The notes under the pieces: model-generated
The model's database searches: none
Told to the model about the DNA's origin: nothing
Seen by the model: the letters and a program-made list of their open reading frames with translations, nothing else
In this document: piece after piece, positions 8,775-17,446 of the stretch
Layout of the letters: each line of letters begins with the position of its first letter
Position numbering within the stretch: the stretch's first letter is position 1
Assembly: GCF_000429165.1 (NCBI RefSeq)
Contig: NZ_AUBI01000005.1
Coordinates: 62,001-126,000, forward strand
Source: Acetobacter nitrogenifigens DSM 23921 = NBRC 105050
GTDB lineage: Bacteria; Pseudomonadota; Alphaproteobacteria; Acetobacterales; Acetobacteraceae
DNA: 64,000 bases
Direction of reading: 5' to 3'
Program-made: the position numbers and the translations under genes

Positions 8775-9188
8775 CTACTGCGCCGGCGGCGTTGGAAAAA
8801 GCCTTCGGGCCTGCTCCAGTATCTTTTTTTGGTAATCCTCGTTCAAGCCGTGCGTGTGCGAATGATAATCTCCGATGGCCTGCATAAGGTCGCCATGCGT
8901 CTCATCGAGGTATGTGCGTAGCACAACTGCCGACGCCGCCACGTTGAAACATCCGTCGGAAACCAGACGCGCCGCAGTCTGGACCGCAGGCATATGTGTT
9001 ATTTTCGAAATCACTGAGACCCATCTGGTGTTTATCTGCATCAGGCCAAGATCGGACGATCCATCGGCGTTCCGGTGAACGACGCCATTCGCTCCACGCT
9101 CAACCTCCCATATCGTCGGGAAAACCCTGGGCGGGATGTCATAACGGATTGCTGCGGCGAGCACGCAGGCGAGCAGAGGCGCGGGCAT
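8775..9188 (-). CDS. Lytic transglycosylase (SLT domain)
   Basis: A 137-residue protein with the SLT lysozyme-like fold. The catalytic Glu lies in TIWEVERG (Glu28 or Glu30) and the family's signature follows as SDLGLMQIN (45-53). A C-terminal helix-rich segment includes AIGDYHSHT. Such enzymes cut the glycan strands of peptidoglycan, often to make room for an envelope-spanning machine. The N-terminus is only weakly hydrophobic (PAPLLACVLAAAIRY), so export is plausible but not clear. It is divergent from gspG, with 146 bases between them, which suggests a role in installing the type II secretion apparatus. Small SLT proteins also occur with conjugation systems, but no such genes are visible here. 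Confidence 0.8.
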   Translation of the reverse strand: MPAPLLACVLAAAIRYDIPPRVFPTIWEVERGANGVVHRNADGSSDLGLMQINTRWVSVISKITHMPAVQTAARLVSDGCFNVAASAVVLRTYLDETHGDLMQAIGDYHSHTHGLNEDYQKKILEQARRLFPTPPAQ

Positions 9189-9334
9189 GGGAAGTTCTTA
9201 TAGAGGCATATTCTGTCGAATCGAAGGGCGCACATCATATTTCATAGTTCTTTAACAATTCTGCCCTGTCCCGCTACGGTTCGGTCGGTTTACTAACGTA
9301 TCGGAATCGATACCGCGAAAGTTCTTTTACAGAA

Positions 9335-9775
9335 ATGTCAAACCTCCCCGATCACCGGAACGAAGACGACGCCGGCTTCACGCTGCTGGAAATTCTCGTC
9401 GTGCTCGCTATCCTCGGCCTTCTCGTCGGGTTGGTCGCGCCTGCCGCGCTCCGGCAGTTGGGCGGGGCGCGCGTGTCCGTCGCGAAGCAATCAATCGCGC
9501 GAATTGGCTCTGTTCTCGACATGTACAAGCTGGATAATGGCGCCTACCCGACAACCGAAGACGGGCTGGACGCGCTCATTCATCGACCGTCGGCCGCCGA
9601 AAACTGGAACGGCCCCTACCTCAAGGACGCGACCGCGCCCCTCGACCCATGGCGGCATCCCTATACCTATCGTTCGCCGTCCGATCGAGAGAATCACGAT
9701 TACGATCTTTGCTCTGCGGGCCCCTCCGGAAGCGCTCGAGACAGCGCTGGACGTGAAGAAATTTGCAATCCCTGA
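9335..9775 (+). CDS. gspG: Type II secretion major pseudopilin GspG
   Basis: A 146-residue pseudopilin. The prepilin peptidase site is DAG/FTLLE with Gly14 at -1 and Glu at +5 of the mature protein, followed by a hydrophobic helix (ILVVLAILGLLVGLVAP). The GspG-specific part is clear: YKLDNGAYPTTEDGLDAL, NWNGPYLK, DPWRHPYTYRSP and a C-terminal DYDLCSAG segment of the calcium-binding loop. It forms the piston-like pseudopilus. Unusually, it is not next to gspH-I-J: it stands alone at the left edge of the cluster and converges on gspK, with 7 bases between their ends. Confidence 0.95.
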   Translation: MSNLPDHRNEDDAGFTLLEILVVLAILGLLVGLVAPAALRQLGGARVSVAKQSIARIGSVLDMYKLDNGAYPTTEDGLDALIHRPSAAENWNGPYLKDATAPLDPWRHPYTYRSPSDRENHDYDLCSAGPSGSARDSAGREEICNP

Positions 9776-9782
9776 TGCGCTT

Positions 9783-10601
9783 TCAATGTATGTCGTCCGT
9801 TTCCCAACGCATGACGCGCCAGGGAACGGGTCGCGCATCGGGCAGAAGCACGACCTCCGCATGACGGAGCATCGCGCCGTCGCCATATGAGACTTTCGCG
9901 TCGACGACGACCAGCGCCTCTTCGTCCTCAACATTCTCCGTCTGAACAGCCTGCCCCGGAATGACCAACCCTGCCTTGACGAGCGCCGCCCGGACGACGG
10001 GATCGCGCGTGAGGGACGATGTCGGCTGCATTTGCGCAAACGACATATGGGGGGCGAGCGCCTGCGCCAGTTCGCGCGTCATCCCCGGCACCGCAGCAAG
10101 ATCGTCGAAAGTATGAAACGGCGCGCCAAGTGGAACGCAGCGACTTCCTTCCCCTCCCTGCGGCAATGGCGCCTGGTCCTGCAAATCCGGATTTTTCCAG
10201 GCAAAGATCGCATTTGCGAGCATTGTCGCCTTGTCCGGCGGTGCGCCGCTCGCCACCAGCAAAGCCTGCATCAACGTCACACTGACAGCATTCGGATTGA
10301 TCTTATTGCGCTCGATGACGCTGCGGACCTGCACGGGACTTTTCTCATCGCCGGACGTTTTCCAGACGCCGTCAGCGCCACTTGCGCCTGTTGCGACCGA
10401 AAACAGTTCCGTCGTGATGGCGGCGTCCGCCATGGTCTCCAGTCTCGCTCGCTGAAGCGTCACTTCGCCAAGGCGTAACGCGGAACGGCCTGTCGAAAGA
10501 GTCTGGCTCACCAGCAATGCGAGAAAGCCAAGCATCCACAGGACCAGCAGCAGCGCAAACCCGCCCTCGTCGCCACGGCGGGTATCGCGGCGATCAGTCA
10601 T
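9783..10601 (-). CDS. gspK: Type II secretion minor pseudopilin GspK
   Basis: A 272-residue minor pseudopilin at the pseudopilus tip. The N-terminus has GG/FALLLVLWMLGFLALL. It lacks the Glu at mature position 5 that other pseudopilins have, which is typical of GspK. The large periplasmic part includes the helix-hairpin-helix-like FDDLAAVPGMTRELAQALAP segment usual in this family. The ATG at 10601 overlaps the end of gspD by 8 bases; a TTG at 10610 is a weaker alternative. It is the last gene of the leftward gsp block. Confidence 0.9.
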   Translation of the reverse strand: MTDRRDTRRGDEGGFALLLVLWMLGFLALLVSQTLSTGRSALRLGEVTLQRARLETMADAAITTELFSVATGASGADGVWKTSGDEKSPVQVRSVIERNKINPNAVSVTLMQALLVASGAPPDKATMLANAIFAWKNPDLQDQAPLPQGGEGSRCVPLGAPFHTFDDLAAVPGMTRELAQALAPHMSFAQMQPTSSLTRDPVVRAALVKAGLVIPGQAVQTENVEDEEALVVVDAKVSYGDGAMLRHAEVVLLPDARPVPWRVMRWETDDIH

Positions 10602-12915
10602 TGAGGCCAATGCTATGCAGCACGCGGTGCTGCGGGTTATCGGACCCTGTCATCGGCATGACGTTCAGGTCGTGCGGCAACACAGCCGCACGAGGAAGCT
10701 GCTCCCGCAGATCCGCAGTCAGGGCGTATGCGTCTGTCTGATTGTGAATGACGTGCGGCGTGATCAGGACAAGAAGCTCCGTCCGTTCGCGGGTATTAGT
10801 CTGAGTTCCACCCAAAAGCCCAAGAATGGGCACGTCTTTTAGCCAAGGGATTCCTTGATTCCCTTTGTTCGATTTGTCCGAAATCAATCCAGCCAGTCCG
10901 ACAGTTTGCCCATCCGAAATAACCACTCGCGATGTAACCATACGCTGGGAGAACGTAGGACTGTTGATCGTGCCGCTACCCGACGACGTCGTCGTAGACG
11001 CCACAGAACTGACCTGCTGTGAAATGTCGAGCGTGACCACTCCGCCATTGCTGACATGCGGGGTCACCTGCAGAATAACACCGGTCGGCTGGTAGCTGAT
11101 GGAGTTCGTGATCGTCGAATTGGACGTCAGGACCCCGGTCGTGCTCCCGGTCAGATAGGGAACTTCATCGCCAACCATCAATGACGCCTGCTGGTTGTCC
11201 ACAACCATCAGTTCAGGCGACGACAGGACGCGCACGGACGTCACCTCCTGCAACGCGTTGATGACGAACGGCGCTCCCCCTGCCCCATGGCCACCGATCA
11301 CAAAGCCCGGGAAACTGCTCGACAATTCCGATGTCGCAAGATTACCCGAAGTCAGCGTCTGCGTGGCCGTGCTCAGGATGCCGTTGATGCCGCCGGATTT
11401 GAAAAAAAATTGAGTTCCGTATTGCAAGGTGTCGTTGAGAGTCACTTCGGCCACCGTTGCGTCCACCCTGACCTGCAACGGCATTATGTCCACCTTGCGC
11501 AACATGGACGAAACCGTCTCCGTCTCGCTCGCGGTGCCATAGACAAGGACGGCGTTGTTCTGCAGATCGGGAATTATCCGGATTTCGCTGTCGGCCGAAC
11601 GGGTATCCGAAGAATTGCCAAGGCCGCCCAGAAGGGGATTGTTCGAAATGCTGTCCGATCCTTGTCCATTCTGGCCGCTGGCGTCCGATCCGCTGCTCCC
11701 CAGCGTCTGCCCCATACCCGTAGAGCCCGATGATCCGCCCAATAGCGAACTCGATTGAGCGCCGCTGGAAGCGCTCGACGAACCCAGACCGAGACCCGTT
11801 CCCCCGGATTGAACCGATGACATGAACTGGTTGCTGTTGTTGGCGTTCAGCTTGGACGAAGGCGTCGCCGTCACGTGATTGGGAGTGAACGCCTGCTGGA
11901 GGATATAGGCGATATCGTTCGCCCGCCCGTTCTGAAGGTAATAGACGTTCCATCTTCGCACCGTGCGACGGCGTTCCGCTTCGATAACGGAAAATACGCG
12001 TCGCGCGTTTTCGATCAACGACGACTGGGCGGCGATCACCATGACGGCCTCAATGCGCGGCATCGGCACGACCCGCAGCCTCTCCGCCATCGACTGGCCT
12101 TTCTTGCTGGACAAGGCTGTTTCCAGCGCAGTCGCCAACTCCTGCGCGTCGCCGCTCGTGGCAGGAAAAAGCGCGTAGGACTGTCCCGACAGCACATCCG
12201 TATCGAAAGCATGAACCAGTTCGACCAGCGTCGCGCGGGACGCTGGATCGCCCGTCACCACCACGGCGTTTCCTGACGGCGCGGCGACGATATGTCCGCC
12301 ATTATGCAATATCGGTTGCACCGCTTTGGCCAACGCGTCCGCCGAGGTATATCGCAGCGAGACAACCGTTTCGCCGTCGTTCTGCTCCCCGCCAGGCGTT
12401 CCTGCGGCGGTGACGCGATAGACACCGTTCTCAAACACCAAAGCCGCTCCCGCCCCGGAAAGCGCAGCGCGAAGCACCGGCAGAAGCTGATCCTGCCGCA
12501 CAGGCGTAGTGGTCTTGAGCGTGATCGACCCATGTACGCTGGAATCGACCAGATAATTGACATGCAAAAGCTGCCCAAGCACCTGATCGACGACGGCGCG
12601 GATATCAGTGTCGGCGAAATTGAGCGTAATATCCCCTGCACTGTCGCCCCCGACGCCACCGTTCGTCCGCCCGTCCGCGCGGCCATAGCTGACCATGCCC
12701 GTGCGGACGGGCGGTTGCGCACCAACGGCCCCGTCGATCCGCGGCGTTGCCCCGTTGTTGGCGCGCGGCGCCGGCAGCGCTCCCGGATGAGGCGCTTGAT
12801 CGACGCATCCCGCCAGCAATGCTATCGAAAACAGACATGGCCACCGCGCCCCTGAACGACGACGAGGCCCGACCGGCATTTCGAGGGCGACGTGAAGAGA
12901 AATCGAATCGTTCAA
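10594..12915 (-). CDS. gspD: Type II secretion outer-membrane secretin GspD
   Basis: A 773-residue secretin forming the outer-membrane pore. It starts with a lipoprotein signal (lipobox LLAGC, Cys37). An N0 domain (ITLNFADTDIRAVVDQVLGQ), N1-N3 repeats and a Ser/Gly/Asn-rich linker (about 365-435) follow. The C-terminal secretin domain has VRVDATVAEVTLND, a VGDEVPYLTGS segment near the gate, and TSRVVISDGQTVGLAGLISD. The start is a TTG at 12915 preceded by GGTGAG at 5 bases; ATG 12879 has no such site. A lipidated secretin may need no separate pilotin, and none is visible nearby. It lies between gspM and gspK in the leftward block. Confidence 0.95.
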   Translation of the reverse strand: MNDSISLHVALEMPVGPRRRSGARWPCLFSIALLAGCVDQAPHPGALPAPRANNGATPRIDGAVGAQPPVRTGMVSYGRADGRTNGGVGGDSAGDITLNFADTDIRAVVDQVLGQLLHVNYLVDSSVHGSITLKTTTPVRQDQLLPVLRAALSGAGAALVFENGVYRVTAAGTPGGEQNDGETVVSLRYTSADALAKAVQPILHNGGHIVAAPSGNAVVVTGDPASRATLVELVHAFDTDVLSGQSYALFPATSGDAQELATALETALSSKKGQSMAERLRVVPMPRIEAVMVIAAQSSLIENARRVFSVIEAERRRTVRRWNVYYLQNGRANDIAYILQQAFTPNHVTATPSSKLNANNSNQFMSSVQSGGTGLGLGSSSASSGAQSSSLLGGSSGSTGMGQTLGSSGSDASGQNGQGSDSISNNPLLGGLGNSSDTRSADSEIRIIPDLQNNAVLVYGTASETETVSSMLRKVDIMPLQVRVDATVAEVTLNDTLQYGTQFFFKSGGINGILSTATQTLTSGNLATSELSSSFPGFVIGGHGAGGAPFVINALQEVTSVRVLSSPELMVVDNQQASLMVGDEVPYLTGSTTGVLTSNSTITNSISYQPTGVILQVTPHVSNGGVVTLDISQQVSSVASTTTSSGSGTINSPTFSQRMVTSRVVISDGQTVGLAGLISDKSNKGNQGIPWLKDVPILGLLGGTQTNTRERTELLVLITPHVIHNQTDAYALTADLREQLPRAAVLPHDLNVMPMTGSDNPQHRVLHSIGLND

Positions 12916-12955
12916 GAGATCTCACCGAGCATATTCAGGAAATAAAAACAGGCAG

Positions 12956-13591
12956 TCATGGGCGCGCCTCGGTGCGGACGGCGGCAGGGCTGCGCAAGGC
13001 GATCACAGTCACGGACGCGTCGATCATGCGTCCATGACTGGCTTCGTCAGCCAACCGGGAACTGCCCGCCGATTGAATCTGCAGATCTTCCACAAGCAGC
13101 GCCGGAGAATCCGTGCTGCTCACAGTATCGAGAAATCGCACCAATGCAGGCCACGAGCCGGTCAGCGACGCCCTGACCGCCAGACGCTCAAAAACGCCCC
13201 GTCGAACCAAAGGCAACGGCTCCTGACTGCTCAACTGTATCTGCGCTGCTTGCCCTGCGGCTTCCACAAGTTCCTGCAGGCGCGCTTGCGCGGTCGCATC
13301 GGAATCCTCTCCGAGCAAAACGCCGCCTCTGCTTCCTTCCTCCGCCGCCCGGATCGCTTCCTCGTGCAAGCGCGGAATGGAAGCGACCAGCGCCCTCGTC
13401 CTGAAGAGAATATCCTGCTTGCCTTCGACGTGATCTTTCAGGTCGTCGTACAGTCCGGTCACGCCTGAGGCCAGAAGCCAAAGCAGCGTCAACGTGACTG
13501 CCGCCAATCCTATGGCGGTCAGCTTTCCGGCGCGGCCAACCGGCAGGCGCGCGGCAGGGAGCGAAGATGACGATGAAAGAGGAGACGCCAT
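12956..13591 (-). CDS. gspM: Type II secretion inner-membrane protein GspM
   Basis: A 211-residue bitopic inner-membrane protein: a short cytoplasmic N-terminus, one membrane helix (LTAIGLAAVTLTLLWLLASGV), a coiled region and a periplasmic ferredoxin-like domain. Sequence signals of GspM are weak, so the call rests on size, topology and its position between gspL and gspD. The ATG at 13591 follows the gspL stop by 7 bases; the frame could extend to 13633, but that would overlap gspL. GspM pairs with GspL in the inner-membrane platform. Confidence 0.8.
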   Translation of the reverse strand: MASPLSSSSSLPAARLPVGRAGKLTAIGLAAVTLTLLWLLASGVTGLYDDLKDHVEGKQDILFRTRALVASIPRLHEEAIRAAEEGSRGGVLLGEDSDATAQARLQELVEAAGQAAQIQLSSQEPLPLVRRGVFERLAVRASLTGSWPALVRFLDTVSSTDSPALLVEDLQIQSAGSSRLADEASHGRMIDASVTVIALRSPAAVRTEARP

Positions 13592-13598
13592 GTTCCGA

Positions 13599-14606
13599 TC
13601 AGTTCGGCGCAGTCGCGGTGATCGTAAAAGCATCCGTATTCGTATCGGCCGAATGCGTCACCGGCCCTGAAAACGCTGCGTCCACGAACCCGGCCCGGTG
13701 CTCAAGCAAACCGATAAGCTGCGGCGCTTCGCGCGTCTGGCCCTGGGCCGTCACATGACGGTCACGCACGGTCAAGGCGGTCAGAAACGTGTCGTCCGGC
13801 AACGTCTCTGTCAGAGCCTTCAAAACGCCCATAGTGTCGCCAACGTTTTTTCGCTCATGCGTCACTGCGGATTGACCTGCGGTATAGAAGCTGATTTCAC
13901 GTCGCAAGGCCTCGGCCCGCATCCGTTCCGGCGCAAGAGCCGCGATCGCGCCATCAACGCGCGCCATGACCACCGCCTGCGTGACGAACGGCGCGGCCAG
14001 AAGCGCGCCGCACAAGACTGGCGCACCGATCCGCAACGCCAGACGGGGTCGCGCAGCGGGGCGCTCCAGTGGAATTTCCACAGATTCGCCACGCTCATCG
14101 CGCCCCACGAGGCCGACCGGAATCAAACCGCGTTCCCCGAGCTGCAGAAGAGCCTTCTCAAAGACAAATTTGGGAGCATATACTATCAAAAACATGGTCC
14201 CCGCACCTGAGGCGACGACCTCCTTCGGACAAGCGACCCACGCCGTCTCTGCAGCGTCAAACGGGGTCAGTCGATCGAATTCATAAGTCAGAAAACCAGC
14301 GGCATCCGATACTGCGGCCGCAGGGACCAGCGCCAGCCGCGACAGAGCGCCGCCTTCCGGCAATGCGAGCCTTACCTCTCCCCTCCGCCAACCCCTGCTG
14401 AGTTTTCCGGCTTTCCGCGCCCCAAAGGCGACGATCTCGTCCAGAACGCTCTCTTCCAGGCGCCCGTCTCGTCCTATTGAGACGATTACGCCTCTCTGAC
14501 CCCTACCACGCCACGACGGAGGAAGACACTCGCGCAACTGCCCCCCCCACCATTCAACGAACCCTTTCAAGCCGCTTCTTCCGATGGAGGACGCGCTACT
14601 CATCAT
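13599..14606 (-). CDS. gspL: Type II secretion inner-membrane protein GspL
   Basis: About 335 residues. The N-terminal cytoplasmic part resembles the actin-like fold of GspL (VIVSIGRDGRLEESVLDE..., FLTYEFDRLTPFDAAETAW). A membrane helix follows (LALRIGAPVLCGALLAAPFVTQAVV), then a PilN-like periplasmic domain (LPDDTFLTALTVRDRHVTAQGQT). GspL recruits the GspE ATPase to the inner membrane. Two adjacent ATGs (14606, 14603) are the likely starts; the frame is open to 14723, but that extension is Arg-rich and unlike the family. It is slightly shorter than enterobacterial GspL. The gap of 309 bases before it may hold its own promoter. Confidence 0.82.
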   Translation of the reverse strand: MMSSASSIGRSGLKGFVEWWGGQLRECLPPSWRGRGQRGVIVSIGRDGRLEESVLDEIVAFGARKAGKLSRGWRRGEVRLALPEGGALSRLALVPAAAVSDAAGFLTYEFDRLTPFDAAETAWVACPKEVVASGAGTMFLIVYAPKFVFEKALLQLGERGLIPVGLVGRDERGESVEIPLERPAARPRLALRIGAPVLCGALLAAPFVTQAVVMARVDGAIAALAPERMRAEALRREISFYTAGQSAVTHERKNVGDTMGVLKALTETLPDDTFLTALTVRDRHVTAQGQTREAPQLIGLLEHRAGFVDAAFSGPVTHSADTNTDAFTITATAPN

Positions 14607-14915
14607 TGAGAGAACTGACCTCAACCTTTCTCGAGCGACCGAAGAACGCGCAGGGTGTGCCGACAACATTCTCCCCGGCTGCTTCCGGGGACAACGACGC
14701 CGCTGGATACCACCGCCCCGCAATCATCGAACAGGCATGATATATGATATATTTATGACACATTAACGAAGAGTCTGGTCCCATGTCAGACGCTCTTCTA
14801 AATCACTCCACACATGCGCTCCCTGACCCACCGCCTCAACATCTCCAAAACAGGCGGATCGCCTGCCGTCGTCGCTCGGCAAATCGGCGAACGCTTCCTC
14901 ACGCCGTCACGACCG
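14607..14915. other. Gap between gspO and gspL
   Basis: No gene is seen. It contains an inverted repeat (GAAGAG/CTCTTC with inner TCTG/CAGA, about 14767-14797). Next to it is an AT-rich tract with repeated ATATCAT-type words on the minus strand (about 14739-14762). The hairpin could end the gspO transcript and the AT-rich tract could hold the promoter of gspL-M-D-K, but neither is a clear match to consensus. Confidence 0.35.
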
Positions 14916-15695
14916 TCAGAGCGCCAGTCTCACAATCCAGATGGCCGCGGCAAGCGAGGGGCCGAAGGGCAGCATCATCGTCGCGCTTACGCGCCCCCCA
15001 CGAAAGATTCCTCCCAGCGCGGCGAGAAGTCCGAAACACGATGCGAGCAGAAGAACGAGCGACAGGTGGCTGCACCCTACCCACGCTCCACCCACCCCCA
15101 ACAACTTCGCGTCACCCCCTCCCAGGCCGATACGGCCGCGCAACCGCCGATACGCCACACCCAGCAAAAGCAGCCCCGCCCACCCGAGCGCCGCCGCCAA
15201 AGCACGATCACCCGCCGCATCGACGTCGCCGGAAAGAACCGCTTCGAGCAAACCGACGATCAACAAAGGCAATGTCAGAACGTCTGGCAACCTGAAGCAA
15301 ATGACGTCGATCCAGGCCAGCGCCAACAGCACCCACCCCAAAACGCAATCGAACCAAAACGTGACAGGATCCATGGACCAAAGCCCAAGAGGGTCCGCCC
15401 TGTGCAGCGCCGCGTATCCAGCCAGCGCCGACAAGGGAGGAAGAAAAGCAGCCAGTTCTACATAAAGATGTTGCGGATCGACGTTGGCGCCACAATGGCG
15501 ACAACGCCCCTTCTGGACAAGCCACGACAGGATCGGCGCCAAATCACGCGCGCCAAGCTTCGTCTGGCACGTTTCACAATGGGAACGACTGACCGCGAAC
15601 GGTTCGCCACGTGGAATGCGCCGAATCAGCACGCCAAGAAAACTTCCTATGAACGGCGCGATGAGAAACGGAATACAAAGAGCTGGATCAGGCAT
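14916..15695 (-). CDS. gspO: Prepilin peptidase / N-methyltransferase GspO (PilD type)
   Basis: A 259-residue polytopic inner-membrane aspartic protease that cleaves and N-methylates the pseudopilins GspG, H, I, J and K. The cytoplasmic zinc-binding loop has two CxxC pairs (Cys40-Cys43 and Cys65-Cys68). The two catalytic aspartates are in LAWIDVICFRLPD and GLGGGDAKLLG. Seven to eight hydrophobic segments are visible. The ATG at 15695 is preferred because the sequence from there (PDPALCIPFLIAPFIGSFLGVLI) begins as the family does; the open frame to 15812 is not hydrophobic. It is divergent from gspE across only 53 bases, so the two blocks probably share a control region. Confidence 0.93.
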   Translation of the reverse strand: MPDPALCIPFLIAPFIGSFLGVLIRRIPRGEPFAVSRSHCETCQTKLGARDLAPILSWLVQKGRCRHCGANVDPQHLYVELAAFLPPLSALAGYAALHRADPLGLWSMDPVTFWFDCVLGWVLLALAWIDVICFRLPDVLTLPLLIVGLLEAVLSGDVDAAGDRALAAALGWAGLLLLGVAYRRLRGRIGLGGGDAKLLGVGGAWVGCSHLSLVLLLASCFGLLAALGGIFRGGRVSATMMLPFGPSLAAAIWIVRLAL

Positions 15696-15748
15696 GACGC
15701 GTCGGACACTGCGCCCACAGTTTTCATACGACAAGAGCCAATTGTTTG

Positions 15749-17446
15749 ATGAGCACGCTCGCGTCATCAGGTGACCAGCGCCTTGCCGACGCGCTGCTCT
15801 CCACAGGCGCAAGCGACATCCGCGCGCTGGACCGCGCCAGAAGTGTCGCGGCCGATAGCGGACAGCTGCTGCACGCCGTGCTGCTGCAACTCGGCCTCGT
15901 CAGCGAAGGCGGACTGGCCTCGGCGTACGCCTCCATTTTAGAGCGGGCCATAATCGGTCCGACTGAGCTGGAACAGATCGACGAGCCGCTGTTTTCCGAC
16001 CGACTCAGCAGCCGTTTCTTGAAACAGGCTCGTGCGCTACCGATTAATCAACACGAACGCACCCTGCGCCTCGTCATGGCAAATCCTTTCGACGACTACA
16101 GCGCCGCCGCGATCCGTCTTGCCACCGGGTGCGAGGTCATACGCGACGTTGCGACGGGGGCAGATCTGGAAGCAGCGCTCAACCGCCTTTATCCGGAAGA
16201 CGATGAGAGTGAAGACACAGACGGATCGCACACGAATCACGACCCCGCCGAGGAAGACGCCGATCGCCTGAAAGACCTCGCCAGCGAGGCGCCCATCATC
16301 AGACTTGTAAACCAGATCATCTTCCGCGCTGTCGAGACGCGGGCTTCGGATATCCATATCGAACCGTTCGAGGATCGTCTCGTCGTGCGATACCGTTATG
16401 ACGGCGTGCTGCATGAAGTGGACAACCAGCCGCCGCGCACCACTGCCGCGCTGATTTCTCGCATCAAGATCATGGCGAAGCTGGACATCGCCGAACGGCG
16501 CCTGCCGCAGGATGGGCGAATCAAGCTCGCCGTTCGCGGGCACGAGGTCGATTTCCGTGTCTCCACCGTGCCGTGCCTGCACGGAGAAATCGCGGTGTTG
16601 CGCGTGCTCGACCGCACCACCGTCAGCTTCGACTACGCCCGCCTTGGCCTCGCCCCGGAAATCGTCGCCTCGTTTCGCGACGCGCTGGAATTGCCCAACG
16701 GCATCGTGCTGGTGACAGGCCCGACCGGCAGCGGCAAGACCACGACGCTTTACACGGGCCTTTCCGGAATCAACGCGGTCGATCGTAACGTGGTGACAAT
16801 CGAGGATCCGATCGAATACCAACTCGCCGGAATCAACCAGATTCAGGTGAGACCGGTCATCGGCCTGAACTTCGCCAGTCTTCTGCGCGCGATCCTTCGT
16901 CAGGATCCCGACGTGATCATGGTCGGCGAAATCCGCGACATTGAAACCGCGCAAATCGCCGTGCAGGCGGCGCTGACGGGGCATCTGGTGCTCTCGACGC
17001 TGCACACGAACTCCGCAGCCGCCGCCATCACCCGACTGCGCGACATGGGACTGGAGGATTACCTGCTGACCGCCGTCCTGCGCGGCATCCTGGCGCAACG
17101 GCTGGTGCGGCGCCTGTGTCAGACCTGCCGCCATCCAGAGATCGCCTCTCCCGAACTGGCCCGCCGCTTCGCACTGGACGCCACGCACCAGCACACGCTG
17201 TGGCGCGCCGTCGGCTGCCCTGAATGCCGTCATACCGGATATCGTGGACGAAGCGCCATCGCGGAATTCCTTCGCCCCTCCCCTGCCGTCACACGCCTGA
17301 TCCTCTCCGGCGCCGATCACGAACAGATCGAGAGCGCCGCAGTTTCGGAAGGGATGGTCACGATGTTTCAGGCCGGGCTTCGTGCGGCCCTGGCAGGGGA
17401 GACCACGATCGAGGAAGTCAGCCGCATCGTCGGTGGCGGCGAGTGA
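15749..17446 (+). CDS. gspE: Type II secretion ATPase GspE
   Basis: A 565-residue cytoplasmic hexameric ATPase driving pseudopilus assembly. An N-terminal N1E/MshEN-like domain binds GspL. The core has Walker A GPTGSGKTT (from residue 324), the Asp box, Walker B (DPDVIMVGEIRD) and the His box (GHLVLSTLHTN). A zinc-binding CxxC pair follows (CQTC near 457, CPEC near 493). An ATG at 15749 directly follows a TTG at 15746; the ATG is used. Its stop overlaps the gspF start as GTGA, indicating coupled translation. It is the first gene of the rightward gsp block. Confidence 0.96.
   Translation: MSTLASSGDQRLADALLSTGASDIRALDRARSVAADSGQLLHAVLLQLGLVSEGGLASAYASILERAIIGPTELEQIDEPLFSDRLSSRFLKQARALPINQHERTLRLVMANPFDDYSAAAIRLATGCEVIRDVATGADLEAALNRLYPEDDESEDTDGSHTNHDPAEEDADRLKDLASEAPIIRLVNQIIFRAVETRASDIHIEPFEDRLVVRYRYDGVLHEVDNQPPRTTAALISRIKIMAKLDIAERRLPQDGRIKLAVRGHEVDFRVSTVPCLHGEIAVLRVLDRTTVSFDYARLGLAPEIVASFRDALELPNGIVLVTGPTGSGKTTTLYTGLSGINAVDRNVVTIEDPIEYQLAGINQIQVRPVIGLNFASLLRAILRQDPDVIMVGEIRDIETAQIAVQAALTGHLVLSTLHTNSAAAAITRLRDMGLEDYLLTAVLRGILAQRLVRRLCQTCRHPEIASPELARRFALDATHQHTLWRAVGCPECRHTGYRGRSAIAEFLRPSPAVTRLILSGADHEQIESAAVSEGMVTMFQAGLRAALAGETTIEEVSRIVGGGE

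Noticed and set aside
9245..9260. GTTC-N7-ATTC word between the transglycosylase and gspG
   Set aside because: Not an exact LexA site and not set in a recognisable promoter.
10019..14740. Many long rightward frames opposite gspK, gspD, gspM and gspL
   Set aside because: They are shadows of real genes in GC-rich DNA, with Arg/Ala/Pro-rich sequence and no domains.
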